Positions 27,701-42,700 of a stretch of DNA of 64,000 nt are shown here, piece after piece (the first letter of the stretch is position 1; each line of letters opens with the position of its first letter). The notes beneath the pieces are model-generated. The model saw only the letters and a program-made list of their open reading frames with translations, ran no database searches and was not told the origin of the DNA. The DNA is taken from positions 23,069,086 to 23,133,085 of the forward strand of contig CM066923.1 in the NCBI GenBank assembly GCA_033964015.1, in the 5' to 3' direction. The position numbers and the translations under genes are program-made. This DNA comes from Scolanthus callimorphus (lineage: Eukaryota > Cnidaria > Anthozoa > Actiniaria > Edwardsiidae).

Positions 27701-30700
27701 CCTTGAATATCCTGGATTGTTTTCTTCCTGGAAAGTCCTTGTTCCTGTAAGTCGAAGTACTGGAAAGCTTTACGATGAAACATTACAGAACAATATTTAA
27801 GACGTGTGGCCAAACATCTGGTTCCTACTTTTGAACCCTTTCCAATTCAGGAACAGTAGGAGTGTATTTAAAAGATTTTAAAACTACATTTAGTCACTTG
27901 AGAGATTGTGTCTATTGTGTGACCAATAATCCAGTTACTTAAAAGTTGACAACCACTTGCCTTGATTTTGGTTGTTTTTGAAGAACTACATGTTTGTATT
28001 AACCTGCCATGAAATTCGCATGGAAATCGGAGAAATGAAATTTGAAAGTTCACCACCTGGATTACTATAATAGGAAAATTTCTTGTCAAGTGAAATTCTA
28101 TAAAACCTTTTATATTTAAGCAATAAAAGTACTTTCCGCGTGCTCTCTGCTTTCTTACGAACACGAGGGGGATGTTGGGAGAACTGATCAAAACTCTTTC
28201 AAGTTTTATCAGTTCGACCAACATTCCCCGAGTGTTTGTAACAAACCAGAGAGCACGCGGAAAGTATTTTTATTGCTTTTAGAAAATAACATACACACGC
28301 GCGACAGCGTTGCGTGACAATCGTGTTTCTCAGGTCTCTTACAAACACGCTTTTTAACCTATCAGAATGCGCACATTCACAATACAACATAGGTGCTATT
28401 TTCTAAATACATATCATAAAAAAAACATTTCCCTAAGTTGCCATCAAGATTTCTTAACGGGACTAACACCAGTTACTACTCGCATGCAGACCTTTCAAAA
28501 AATGCTAAAATAAAGCCAATAGGTTACATACTTTATTGTAACATTCTTTTTCGATAGATTGTGATGTTGGCTATTCATTCAATGCACACGCTGTTGATGT
28601 GGACGCTAACCAGTCTGGATACAACCCAACCCGACAAGGTAGAGAGCAGATTTCGTATGATAGAGCAGATTTCGTATGACTGAAAAGTGCACCGAACCTG
28701 GCCTGTTGTAGATACGGAATGAAATCGCGTAGTCCCCGCACGGTCACGGTCGTGGCGCGGCACAGCATTGGCTCTGCACTTTTCACAGTCATACGAAATC
28801 TGCTCTAATGAAGATGTTGATGGCGGTAGTGTTTAATGATGACTAGAGCGTGACGAAAATGTTTAGCTACTGAGTCCTACCCTCCAGTGTTGCAATCAAC
28901 CTTGCTTACTCTTGAATATCTGCGCAGACGTGACACTAAATTGCCTCATTAGTGCTTGAACCTTTTTTGTAAATTTCCCTCACATATCTCCAATTTCGTA
29001 GCTTAAAAAATGTTAACGTCTTTGGGCTCCCTGTGTCGCATGCGCGCTTAAAATGGCGGAAGTCTTGGCGGGGAAAATCAGCCAAGTATAGGCTTGGATT
29101 TTCACGAGAGGTGATGTTGATAGGTTATGATGGTGGTGGAAGTAACGTTGGTGGTGGCTGAGATAAAGGTAAGAAGACAAAAACGAAGTTGAACACGAGC
29201 GCGGGGATTAAGAGGACGGGAATGTGGAGCAGGTGAAGACGAGGATGAAGATGACGGGAACGGGGTTGTAGATGAGGACGTGAATGAAAACGGGGATGGA
29301 ATTGGGGATGTGGAATGAGGATGAACACAAGGAACGTGTTAGGATTGGGATAGGAAGGAGTGGGGATGTAAGTGTGAGTGAGGATGAGGACGACGAAGAT
29401 GATGATGGGGTTGGGGTTGTGGAACAGAATGAACACAAGGATTCACAGGAGGGTGAGGATGGGGATTGGAAGGAGTGGGGATGTAGGTGTGGGTGGGGAT
29501 GAACATGACGAGGACGATGATGGGATTTGGGTTGTGGAACAGGACGAAAACAAGGATTCACAGGAGGGTGAGGATGTGGATGTGGATGGACATGATGAGG
29601 AGTTGGATGGAGATGTGGATGGACACAATGAGGATTTGGATGGACGGGAGGGTGAAGATGGGAAAGAATGGGGATGTATATGTGGACAAGGATGACGATG
29701 AACACGATGAGGATTTGGATGGTTACAATGAGGATTGGGATGGGATGTCGATGGACAGGAGGTCACACATGGGAAGCAATGGGGATGTGGGTGAGGATGA
29801 CGATGAACACGATGAGGATGGGGATGTGGATGGACAGGAGTGTGAAGATTGGAAGGAATGGGATGTAGATGTGGGTGAGGATGACGATGAACACGATGAG
29901 CATTTGGATGGACACGATGGGGATGGGATGTCGATGGACAGGAGGTCACACATGGGAAGCAATGGGGTTGTGGCTGAGGATGACGATGAACACGATGAGG
30001 ATGGGGATGGATGTGGATGGACAGGAGTGTGAAGATTGGAAGGAATGGGATGTAGATGTGGGTGAGGATGACGATGAACACGATGAGCATTTGGATGGAC
30101 ACGATGGGGATGGGATGTCGATGGACAGGAGGTCACACATGGGAAGCAATGGGGTTGTGGCTGAGGATGACGATGAACACGATGAGGATGGGGATGGATG
30201 TGGATGGACAGGAGTGTGAAGATTGGAAGGAATGGGATGTAGATGTGGGTGAGGATGACGATGAACACGATGAGCATTTGGATGGACACGATGGGGATGG
30301 GATGTCGATGGACAGGAGGTCACACATGGGAAGCAATGGGGTTGTGGCTGAGGATGACGATGAACACGATGAGGATGGGGATGGATGTGGATGGACAGGA
30401 GTGTGAAGATTGGAAGGAATGGGATGTAGATGTGGGTGAGGATGACGATGAACACGATGGAGGATGTGGATGTGAATGAACAAGAGGGTTGAGCAAGGAT
30501 GGAGATGAAGTAGAGCATGAAGATTAAGATAAAGATGCGCATCAAGTTGATGAAGATGAAGATTATGGAAACTAAAAAACAGATGAAATGATGACCACTA
30601 ACTTCTCGCAGTGATACTTCTAGCTACTTGCCCCTTAAATGTACCATTGTTAAATTAGTTGTTGCCCTTGTTTAACAGACGGTGCTGAAGCGATTAAAGA

Positions 30701-33700
30701 AGTGGTCATCCACGTTCCTCGGCCAGTGCGAGGACCTTGTGTCGTATAGTGATCCGGATGTTCAGAGAGAGGTAACAGTATACCTATGGTAACTAACGTA
30801 ACATGAACAAAACATGAATGTTGTCAATGTTTTAGGCTGTTCCAGTTTTCAAAAAATGTTCAAACCCTTTGGAAATTTCAGGCTCCCGTGAGGAAATTCC
30901 ACATTCTCTTTTTACCCCCGTGGAGATGCCAAAGTTGTAAATGAGTATCCTGTGGAAATTCTTGGGTAAAGAGAAAGGCTCTTTGGAAATTCCAGGGCCA
31001 AAAACAGCGATCTCTTTGGAATTTAATCGATATGAACGGACACAAAGAGCCCTTTTCAGAGCACTGCAGCAGCAATACAAGTAAAATGCCTGTCAGTGAA
31101 TTATCATCAGATCATCAGAAGTAGGGGCAATATCGGCATCTAATATCAATATTAGCATCCCTAATGTTTATGATGTCGACTTTTTTCGACTTTTTGGGGG
31201 TTTCAATAGAAGGTGGTGAACCGCCGTCTACTTCACTGCTGACCACCGGTAACTTCAGTATTACTTGAATATTAAAGCAAAAGAGGACTTGTCCTCAAAA
31301 CGCAGGAAAACGCCTTTTCTGCTTCCAAACTTTCAAAATTCCCGGGGAAGTATACCCCCGTACCCCCTAGAAGGCTCAGGCCTTACAACCTAGTATGGAA
31401 CCCCTAAACCCAGCCGCCTACATCCACAACTTAGCCTGCTACTTCAAAACTTATTGAAACCCCTGCGACTTCTTTTTTTTTTCAGGCATTCCTGAGCTTA
31501 TGCGATCTCTACATTGTATTTGCCAAGCAGCTTGTCAACAGATGTAAGTAGTGATTACTTTACCTTGCCCGCTTTTGAAGCTGCTACGTCTCTCTTCTAT
31601 TTCAGGTGTTTAATTTTGCTGCCCTATATATGTAATTATCAACTTCATTTTTGCTCGCAACGCACATTTCACGCCGCATTCTTCACTATAACAGATACTG
31701 GCTGCAGCTACAAACTTCCAAAAATTGTAGAAAAAAACTTTCATCTGTTTTCGGATCCGTGAACGTTGAACTAACAGCTCCCATCAAATCGTACATGATT
31801 CGTTTCACAGTTGCAGATATTTTCCCGTGTTTCATGCTATTGCTAAGTGGATCTAACTCTTTCTTTGTGCTCGAATTCTTGTCATAGCGCCCCTGTTTGG
31901 GTCCTTAGTGTATGAGGTCCCCGGTCCATTCCAGGCCACGTGCAGGGACTGTTATAAATCACGTGTTCACCGATCTCGGGGAAGACGAGAGCGAAGATGA
32001 AGATGGTATGTAATCATTTATTGAACCTTTACACTATAGGCGGATATTCGGTGGTGCCGTGGACGATTCCAGCTATAACGCACACGCGCGCTTCATGTCG
32101 GTAGATGTGGGACATTTGTCGAACAAACTGTTAAAAAAGCGCACGCTGCATTCTGTAGTTGTGCATTTCTGAATAAAGAAGAATGCGCGCGCTTATAGCT
32201 GGAATCGTCCAATGCTTACATTTTGGGTCGTTTGCATAAGCAACACAGAGAATCAGGCTACTCAGTGGAGCTAGAGAATGATTATTTCTGGATATGAACA
32301 AAATGCATTGCAGAAAACATAAGTAGAACGTTTGAAAAACTCAAATTATAAACGTGTAGCGTGAGGTTCAGGGTTTAGGTTTGAAAAATGTAATGAAACA
32401 GCTCAAGATTAGTTGATTTGCTTTATTTAGAAAGTCTTGACCTTTTTCCAAAACATTTTTGAGTTGCAGCTTTTTATATTAAACGTTCGTGAAATCATTG
32501 AAGCAAAATCACTATCTATTTAATGTACCCTGCCAAACGATCCATTATATGATCTGAATTTGGGCAATCCTCTGGGCCTCTGGATTTCCAGGTTGAGTGG
32601 TCAAAATGGAGCTCGGAATTCCAGGGTGGGTGGTCAAAGTAGAGCTTGGAATTCCTTAAAATACGAAATTCCAGGGTGGGTAAGCGCAATTTCCAGGGTG
32701 GTCATGACAAAAACTTAAAAATTCCAGGGTGGGTGGTTCAAATTAAAAAAATCCAGGGTGGGTAGCTGTGACTGGGTCCTCAACAGGGGAGGTGCGATTT
32801 TTTTTTTTCGACTGCCCATTGGGTGGTAACAAGAAGTAAACAACGTTATTTGTATAAAATCATGGATATGAGATCACCTTGTTGGTGCTACAAATGGTTT
32901 GGATAAATTGCGGCCAATTTCTGATCCAACTGTTGTATTATTTATTTCTCAGAGGAAGAAACTGATGCTAAAGCCGAGGAACTCAACAAAAAAAGGGTCA
33001 TGCTAGCAGGGTTTTGTAAATTGATCATCTATAACGTATTTGAGATGTCTCTAGCCTCCGCCGTCTGTGCTAATCTTATCAAGGTACTTTTACATCCAGT
33101 TGCACATTTGATCTTACAAATTAAATAGACCAATTTCAATATATTAAAATTATTACTTGAGTCCGAGGCTCATGGGAATAACACAAAAGAAATCGCATCG
33201 CCATCGAAAAATGAATAATTTATTTCTTTTGTTTATTCCCATGAGCCTCGTATCCAAGTTTGAATTTTAAAATTTCGAAATTGGTCTATTGCATGAAGAA
33301 ATTGCGAAAAAACAAACCTTTTTCATTGGTCTACCAAACACTATCGCTTTAAATTAGCCGATGGAAATTATCACGTTAATATGGCTCAATAATAACTTAT
33401 AGTTAACAGGAAGTGAAGTCAAGTATTCAATTCAGCATATCCGTATTAGAAAAACTGCAAAGTTTGGGTAGAATTCCTCAAAAGCTTTTCAAACCTTAGC
33501 TTTCTTGCTTATTTTTTTTTACAATGAAATGTATGGGCAAGAATATCAAAACTACTTGACTTGACTTGACATATTTGCCCATACACTTATTGGTAAAAAG
33601 TAAGTCAGTTTCTGAAGTTTTGAAATTTCATATCTCAGCCACTATTCAAGCAATCTTCACCAAACCCTTGCAATTTTACTAACATGGATCTGTAGCATTG

Positions 33701-36700
33701 GATACTGGGTTCCATTTGCTGATAACTATTATGTATTAGTATATACTACACGGGAACCTCCATAGATCGCGCGTTTTTATTGGTTCGCTATCTCGGAATA
33801 TTGCCACAATACCCCGAGGTCGAAAGCATTATCCCGAGATTGAGAAGCTAAGTGCATGTGGTTGGGATATTTTACTTTCTAAAGGAGCTATCTAATTCGA
33901 AATGCAACAAAAATCCTTCTCAATTAACTTATGTTGTCTCTTTAGTCTTTCAAGGTGAATCAGAGAGAGAATTTATTTCTTGAACTTCGAAAATTTGCTG
34001 TTGATTCCTTCGCGGCACTTTTGAAAGGCGAATTACATTCACAACAACATATTAATTAAAGGCAATTTTGTCAAAAACATATCACAAGAAACTCTTAATC
34101 TACTTTGAACATTTACCTGTAGGTTGAAAGGCACAGTAAATCGTGGAAGCCAGCCATTGAGTGCAGTTTAAGAGAGAATTTCAGTTACACGTCGCCAAAA
34201 TCGCTTGATCACGAGCCATCCGACATCAAACGTATTTGTGGTCTCTTTTTTATGAACAAGGTCTTCCTCGTTGTCTAAGCGTTTGAATAGGTTAATTTCC
34301 CAAATTTCTGTTTGAATATTCCAAGCGAATCTTGAATTTCTCTGCCAGCGGGTTGAAAAATATAATCATCCATCGTGAAATGGCGACCAAATCAAAGTGT
34401 TTTCAGCGAGACAACTCTGCAGTTCACAATCCATAATCCAAGGCACAAAATGTGAATTTATCCCTCGAATCCATCCTTGCAACCTTATAAAAGCTGAAAT
34501 ATTTTATCGTAGTCGATACTTAGGGTTTTAAAACAAGTGATTTCTAGCGTTTTTGCTTCTCTAAAACAGCAGCAAGTTTCCACCATGTGTTCAGTAGCCG
34601 AATGCTTGTAGTGAAGTCTGACGTAATGTCGCGTGCGCGACAAACGTCACGCATACAGAAAGAGGCTAGAAAATGTCGGCAAATGCCACATTTAGTGTCG
34701 TTCGGATATTTTTTTGGAGTGTTCCCGTGTAGTATATACTAAAACAATTATTCTCCTCAGGCTCCGTGAATAGTGGCGAATAGTCCCCTCGACCTCCGAT
34801 CTCGGGGACTATTCGCCACTATTCACTTCGCCTTCGGCGAATAATTGTTAATTATTAATCAATATTAACGTGAGAAAGACCTATTATGTGCGCAGAGTAA
34901 GACTTTTATAACGTGCATTCTGGTCAGCCTCGGCTCTGGTGGAACATAGGCTAAGACCTCTCAGCTGGGGGTAACCCTTTGTAACCCTCTGGAGAGGATG
35001 GGGTCAAGGTGATTCTCACAAGAAAATTGCATAAGACCTTAGGGTGTAGCCTTGGAGATTGTAATCCCTTGGATAGCATTGTTTAGATAACTTGCGTGAC
35101 CAATGTGGGGATACTCCATTCCCTACCCCATTTTACACCACGCTACAGGAAATACAGCCAATCAGAATGCAGGAATGGCGTTGTATATTCGGCGGTATTC
35201 CACTCAACCTTCCCATTGTGCACTGTATTTACATAAAACGTTGCCTTAGTTTTCTGTAGCGTGGTATAAAATAGTTATACAATGAATTCTTGTGGCATAC
35301 TGCAGAATATCCCACCTTTCACTCGTATTTTTTAGCATACACTCTCGCGTGAACAGAAGGCTCGTGTGTATACCAGAAAATATACAAGTTACTCCTGGCA
35401 TATTCTGCAGTATGCCACTCGAAAACATTGTATAAGTAGTGTGTCCCACACACGTCAGGTGTTATGTTCTGTCGTCGGTTGGGAGCGTTAATAGTCTCTT
35501 AAAACTAGAAGCTGTCACCTTGAAATACGTTTCTTACGACATTTAAAGATGCAATTAATGAGACAGTCCATGTGATTCTCTGGTCCTCTGTTGTCTCTGA
35601 GCACAAAGCAAAATCCCTGTTGAACCTAAGTGCCACTCAAGGCAGAAGTCAACCACATTTCATCAAAAAGAAAGAAAGAAAAATGTTCATCCCCCATTGT
35701 TTGTTCATCCCATTGTTCATCCCCCATTGTTTGTTCATCCCATTGTTCATCCCCGATTGTCTTGTTCATCCCATTGTTCATCCCCCATTGTTTGTTCATC
35801 CCATTGTTCATCCTCCATTGTTTGTTTGTCTTCTGTTGACAGGGTTTCAGTGATTTTGGTGACATCATCAAGCACACTATGCACAAGTGCCGAGAATTGA
35901 GCGCGGAAGGCTTTACTAAGACCCTCCTAACGGCACTAGAACAAGTAGGGACTCAATAGTCCAGTTTCGAATTCCCTATTCTACCGCTCAATAGGCATCG
36001 ACGGCGCATAAATACAGTGGGAGCCTCAGTTTGAAGTAGAAAAAGTTGTGAATACCGACGAGAAACTGATGAAGCTTGAATGGAGACAATAGACAAAAAC
36101 TTTTTGGACTCGTTGGTATTCGCAACTTTCGGGTTCAAATTGACGCTCCTATTGTATTTATGCGCCTTTGATGCCTACTCAGCGGTAGATTAGAGAATTC
36201 GAAACTGGACTATTAAGCATAAATCAACTACAGATCTGTCATCAATCATGCATTGGTATTGGCTGTGTTTCTTATGGTCTATTAGTGATAGACCATTAGT
36301 AGCGTAAATTGTTGATTTTACAACTGGATTAAAGAGGGAAAATATAAAGCTTACACCAGTTTCAAGTACGGTAATGTTTAAGGTCTAGGGTATACGTCGA
36401 ATTAGGGTCGCTCCTATTACATTTTTTCAAAAGATACCAACTCATCACACTTTCAAATAACAAATTATCTATTGTTTCAAATGTATTCGACGCGACTTTA
36501 ATTCGATGTATGCCGTAGGCCTAAGCTTGACTCAAATGGCCGCATTTTCTTGACAAACTTTATGTGACCCATGGCCATGCAATGATTTATAAATGAACTT
36601 GGCGTTTGGTGCTTATTGTACTTCCCTTCTTGATACCTATTGTAGGATTTTTTAGATGTCAAAGATGATCAAGAAGGGAACGTCGATATCAACTCCCAGG

Positions 36701-39700
36701 AATTCCTGGCAATTAAGGTAACACACATATGTGATATATCAAACGCGAGCGCGTGTTTCATAAGGATTTCCAAACACCGAGAAGATGGTTGAAAAAAAAC
36801 GCGACAGGATATGTAGGAATAACGTCTCAAAAATCTATGCAAATATAAGTAAGACCGCTTATCTTATGATATGATTTTCTTTCGATTAACGGCCCTTGTT
36901 TTAAAGTTGTTACGTTTGAATGTTCTTACTAATGGGCTGTTTAAAAAAAAACGCCCCCCCCCCTATCAAGGAACTCCAAATTTTCAAAATTGCTCTACCC
37001 CTGTGGAAATTCCAGACTCCTACACATTTGAAGCAACCCCTGTGGAAATTCCTCATTCTCTTGTGGACCTGTGGAAATTCCACAGTTACAAATGAATATC
37101 CTGTGGAAATTCCAGGGAGAAATGTATGGCCGTGTGGAAATTCCAGGGTCAAAATCATAATAATAATAATAATAATTTAAAATTTGTAGCGCGCAAATTC
37201 GCATGTATATATGATCAAATGCGCGTAACATTTTAAAAAGAGAAAAAACAAACAAACTAGTATGATAAAACATTAAAAAGTCAATACTTTAATAGAAACT
37301 ACAATGTATATTTATAATAAAAAGTAAAGTGAAGTAAAAAAATATTTAAATAATGTTATACGCGGTCTGAAACAAAATGTTTTTACAAGTTTTTTTTAAA
37401 CTGTTGAGATTAACCAATAGGGAGAGAGGGAGAGGGAGTCTACAGAGGGAGTCTGAACTTCTACAAGGTTATAGTTAGGGGCGAGGCATGTACAGCTTTA
37501 AAAATCAGGATAATTATTATTAGTAGTAGTATTTAACAGGCAACCAGACCCTGTGGTAATTCCAGGGTCAAAGACAGCAACCCCTGTGGAATTTCCAGGT
37601 TCCTCGATAGGCGGGTAACGGATATAATATGATTCGATGTCCTTCGTGTTTCGCAAACTTAAGGATTCCTGATCACTTGTTCCTGTTGCAGGAGCTCGCC
37701 CACCGCTTTGCCTTGAGTCTTGGAGTTGATATCACGAAATCACAAGCACGACAAGCACTAATTTACTTACACAGGTAAGGACAATGGGCTCAAGGGAACG
37801 CTATCATCATCCATCTACTTGAGTTCAGAGACAACGTTGTTGCTTTTTCGACCCACTTTTGTTAGTTCATCCATGGAGTTATTATTGCATGCTTCTTCAA
37901 AACTTGCAGTAAAATATATGGTAGTTGAGTCATACGGAGAGTTTTCGATGAAAGTCGTGTATCGATTTGCAGTGCATCGTTCTGAACGACTCGCACTTTG
38001 CCTTTGCAAGGCTTTGGATTGTGAAAGAACTTACTGGAACCCGGTAGATTTTGCTTGTATAAACTTAATATAAAATATAAAAGCGTAATTAGTTATGAAC
38101 TGGCAGAAAATTCCGAGAGAAGAAGATGGAGAATTCGTATCGGGTTGCGCTCCATCTGTCCTGAAAGCTTTCAAACCAACGCGTGTGCAACTCTTATGGG
38201 ACAGTCTCGAAACACTGCCAATCAGAGCGCGGTTTTCCCATTTAATTTAATTTGTCACGCGCCGCCATTTTGTTTTCAGAAACGACCCGGCAAAGCAGAA
38301 AAAGCAAAGGACCAATCAAATTTTTGGTTCTAAACAAATAAGGAGTAATTTTTGGTATCTAGGCCAACTTTGTTCCATAAATCCCAGCATCAGGCTCTGC
38401 TTTCCACCATCAGCAAAACCCGAGCCCTGCTTGGCCTCGTTTCCATGCTGAATAAATCGGCTGAAAAATCCAAGATGGCGCTTGGGTGACAAAGGCGAAT
38501 GTATGTAGCTTTGTCTCCCGTCCCGCATAATAACTCCATGGTTCATCCCATTCAGGGTTCTGTCACAAAAAGACAACAATAGACCCAAGTTTTACAATAG
38601 AACAGAACTACAATAGTCCAGTCATTCTATGGAAAAAAAGGGGTCAACCTGTCACTAATTGCAACAGAAGGTTTCTCGACGGTTTCAGGTGCCGAAAGCC
38701 CCCCTTTATAACATACTAAAAGTCCTAAGAAATCCTATCACGGGAACACGGTGAAAAATTGCGTTTTTTAGGTAGCCTTGGAAAGGATTTTTTTTCTGCA
38801 TGAAAACGAGGCTGTGCATAATACTTCCTAAATATTATTCAATATTTATTTATTTTGTGCAAGGAAATGTCCAAATGATATCCAAAATTTCAATCCTAAT
38901 AGTAATATTAATCACGTAGACTAAGTTTTATTTTATTTTTCTCTCAAACTGCTGAGTATTTCTTGATGAAAATTTCTTCAATGATGAACTCGCAATTTTC
39001 TTGCTCGCATGTTTTGACACCACAATCTAACTCAATCTGTCTCAAACAAACTGAATTTGCATGATTATGAATATAAAATAAAGTTGATTGAATCTGCTAC
39101 GAATGCGAAGCTCTAGCTACGTGATTGAGTAAAGCCCGTCACTACTAAAAGTTGCGTTTCTTTGCTGCCAAAGCATCTGAATAGAGAGAGTCACTTACTT
39201 AAGACCCGCTCGAGAAGAATTGCCTCAGTTACTATATGAAGATTAGAATCATCTTTCTACAAGTAAACATCAGCTGTAAACATCATCAGTAAGAATCAGC
39301 TGTCAACTCAACTCTCTGAAGGAGCAGTTTTGTCGAGAGTACGCGGGATTTGCAGTTAAGGTTTCCCCTGCTAATTATGCACACAAATAAAGACGACGGT
39401 GAGTGATTTTTCCAAATTTACATTGAGCATTTCATGGCAATGTATTTTATGTAGAAATATCTAATTCTTCGATTTTAAAAGAGCAATTTTAGAAGAGCAA
39501 TGAGCATGAGTTTTTCAAAAGTTTATATTTGTTTGTACTGAACGCTAGCGTTCACTGATTACACGAACGAGTTTGAAGTGGTTCTAGCCAATAATTTTGT
39601 ATCATATTATTTCAGAGGAGCAAACTCAAGATGAATAAGGCAAGGTGCTACTTGCAAAGATTTCATGTTTGCCACATAATAATAATAATAATTTGCCGAA

Positions 39701-42700
39701 AAGGCAAAGTGTTTTGCTCAGAGACTGTGGTCGCACACACGACACACCCAAGTGACAAAAAGGGGGCTTCGTATTTCGCATTCAGGCGGGTCAAAAGAGA
39801 ATGGATACTAAAAAATGATTAATTAGTGATTAAATGGGCCAAACAGAAGACTGCGATAACTTTGGCATACAGCCAGTTATTATACTTGCTTTTCCTAGCG
39901 AATTTTGACAGCGGTTTCTCGACAAAATAAATTCAAACGTTGGTCAGCTTTTCTAGGTTAGCAACTCCCCCCCCCCCCCCCCCCCCTATACCTTGGCCTG
40001 GGTAGCACTAGCGTGAAATACGTTTGCCGTTGCTTTCCTATTTCTGCTTCTGTTTAGAGTTTATATTTTATTGACAGCGAATTCCATTGTTCCTACAAAA
40101 GTCTGGTAAAAAAGACAGCGCTAAGGCTGCTCGTCGGCGCTTTTGTGTTTTAGTCAATCAGCTGGCAAAGTTTATATCGCAAAGTCAGAAAAGTCTGGCC
40201 ATGTGCGACCCTGGGACTGCTCTGTTGAGAGACTAACATACTAATTTCTGTTTGCGGTTTGCATACGCACACGATAGTGCTGTTACACGGACCGAACCTA
40301 TCCCTGCTCGTTCGTGTAGAGAGCATATGTTTGTTTCGGTGTCACGCTTACACGGGGTGAGACATTTGAAATCAGCCAGAAGAGCTAGTGTGTACCCTAT
40401 TTTGACACTCAACTTGGAATTCAAATGACATTTTTTTCTTTGCCGCCGGTACACTGCCAGCAAATAAATCCGAACCGCAAATGGCTGAAGTTTGCCGTGA
40501 TATGCAGTGAGCCATGCGCAACCAATAGACGGATGTAATGGTCCTACGGGAAAAAAGGAGTAAATGAATAAATAATGCTAGCAAAGAGCGCGGTGATGAT
40601 ATTGTGGTAATCCCGGGCACAAATAACAGAATTTTGATCGTGTACATAAACTCCGCTAAAAGCCAAACTCCTTCGTAAGGCGTCGCACGTCAAGGCCTGG
40701 TCATCATTTATCGCCAGGAGGAGTAGTATGAGTTTTCAATGTTCGGGCGAGCGAAAGGGGGATCTCTCGAAAGAGGGGTAGCTGCAAGTACCAATTGGAG
40801 CAACTTTTATGCATTTGCATTTTTCGCAACTGGATACGATAAAATTGCAGCGCGCATTGCGTCATTTGTTCCGCGCTTCACGCGCGTTGTAGGATTCACC
40901 TATCCTACTCTTGGAAAGGTTATGAGTAATTCGCGGCGCATGAGGAAGAAACAAATCTACCTGGTTTGTCAACATACAAAATGACAGTTTCTCCTACATT
41001 TTTTCGGGGCTTGATGAAATGCCCTTATCAAATCACGCGCACCGAAAGAGGCATACCACGGCCTTTATACATTTACATATATGCTTCCTATTTGAACTGC
41101 CTAGCCCTAGTTCAAATAGGGAGTTGTGGGGGATCACGAAAACTTTTAACAGTTCTAAGGAGCTTTATTCATAGTACTTTCAGGGGGATATCACTTCAAA
41201 TTGTTCGTTTATTTCACAAAACTGACAAAATGTTTCGCACCCCCACACCATGCGGTCTTGAATTTGTATTTCATCCCCTAGCAAAAGGGCAACACTCTGT
41301 GACGCGTTTGGAACGTCCTGAAAATTCGAGCTCACGGCTAGGAGTGGAGGTGTGCCGGAATATTCTGTTACACACGTTCCTCGGATGGGACACGACTTTC
41401 GCGAAACTACAGTGGCGCGTCACTCCAGAATTTCATCTCACTCGATCGTTTCGAGAGCAAGCCAACGCGTTCCAGCAGACTAATAGCACTAGCCTGCGTA
41501 GCCGGCTCTGTACGTTTGTTGTTTTCGAGAGGAGTCGGTTACGAGACAGATTCCATGGGTCGCACTCGGCTCCGGACCGCGGAGATCCTTCCTCGAAAAA
41601 ACTTGAGAGCCAGCTAGGCTGGCTAAATAGCACTCGAGCGGAGGTCGCGGCTGCAGTGGGAAGAGCTGTTGATTGAGCGCCGGACAACCTTCTACGCATT
41701 ATAAGATGCAACTGTACCACAGGATGTAGCACACTACGATCATTACTCTTGCCGCAAGTATAACAGAATGATCACACCCGCCTGTTGCCACTGCAAAGGG
41801 ACTCTGCAACTCTCCGATTATAATGATGGTTTTGGGACACTTTTCAATTTTGAACTACTTTTACCTTTATAAATACATTTTTATTGACTATGGAAATAAA
41901 AACGATAACCTTAGAGCTCTTTAATATTTTTTTGTCGCTTTTGTTAATGTTTATGCTTGAAAAAAAAAAACAATTAACATATTAGGGAAGCGGAGAAGAC
42001 CGAAAACTCAAAACACTCTTTTTAAGCGTAAATAATGATATATAAATACCATATTAATTGATTGAACAGCTTGTCATTCATAGAATTACGACAAATCCTC
42101 GAACATCAGGCAGAAAATACTATTAAAACGGGCAAAATAGCGCTACTTCCGGTTTCAGCCTCGTTTTCATGTTGCAGGAGAGCGCGCGTATCAATGATGC
42201 TCATTTTAGAGGCTTTCCCGTGCTAGGATTTTTTAGGACTTTTAGTATGTTGTTTAGTACGTTCAACTGACCAATATTGTGAAGAAAAACCTTCTGTTGC
42301 AATTAGTGACGGGTCAAATCATAGAATGACTGGACTACAAAGACCGCACAAAGACAGTACCCTGTTGAAGTATGGACATGTACCACTCAAGTGAAGGCAA
42401 CACGTTTCAATGACTTCCATGATAGTAGGCTTCTATTTATGCCAATCACGAACCCGTTTTGCAACCTAAATGCCCCAAAACTTTAAGTCACTTGGTTACT
42501 TATGCACAGGCAAGGTATTCTCTACGCAATTGGCAAGCCACAAGGGAAGAGGCAGTCTCCCAAAAAAGCTGAAGGTCCTCCACCCAACCTGAAGTTCCTG
42601 GATATCCTGGGAGAGTTCTCATCAAGGTTGATCCAACAAGACAAGACTGGAAAGAACGGCATGTCAGTATTAGAATGCATTACAGATGAGTGTCAAAAAC

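Noticed and set aside
29443..30545. Overlapping 100-220 residue open frames rich in H/P/S or D/E/M
   Set aside because: Low-complexity translations of the purine-rich minisatellite on both strands.
31604..31887. Extra STAG exon between exons 28 and 29
   Set aside because: Candidate acceptors give frames that end in stops or encode hydrophobic non-homologous sequence.
40966..41676. 236-residue open frame
   Set aside because: No family motif. It lies inside the 38614-42337 element, with overlapping minus-strand frames and codon content like the surrounding repeats.
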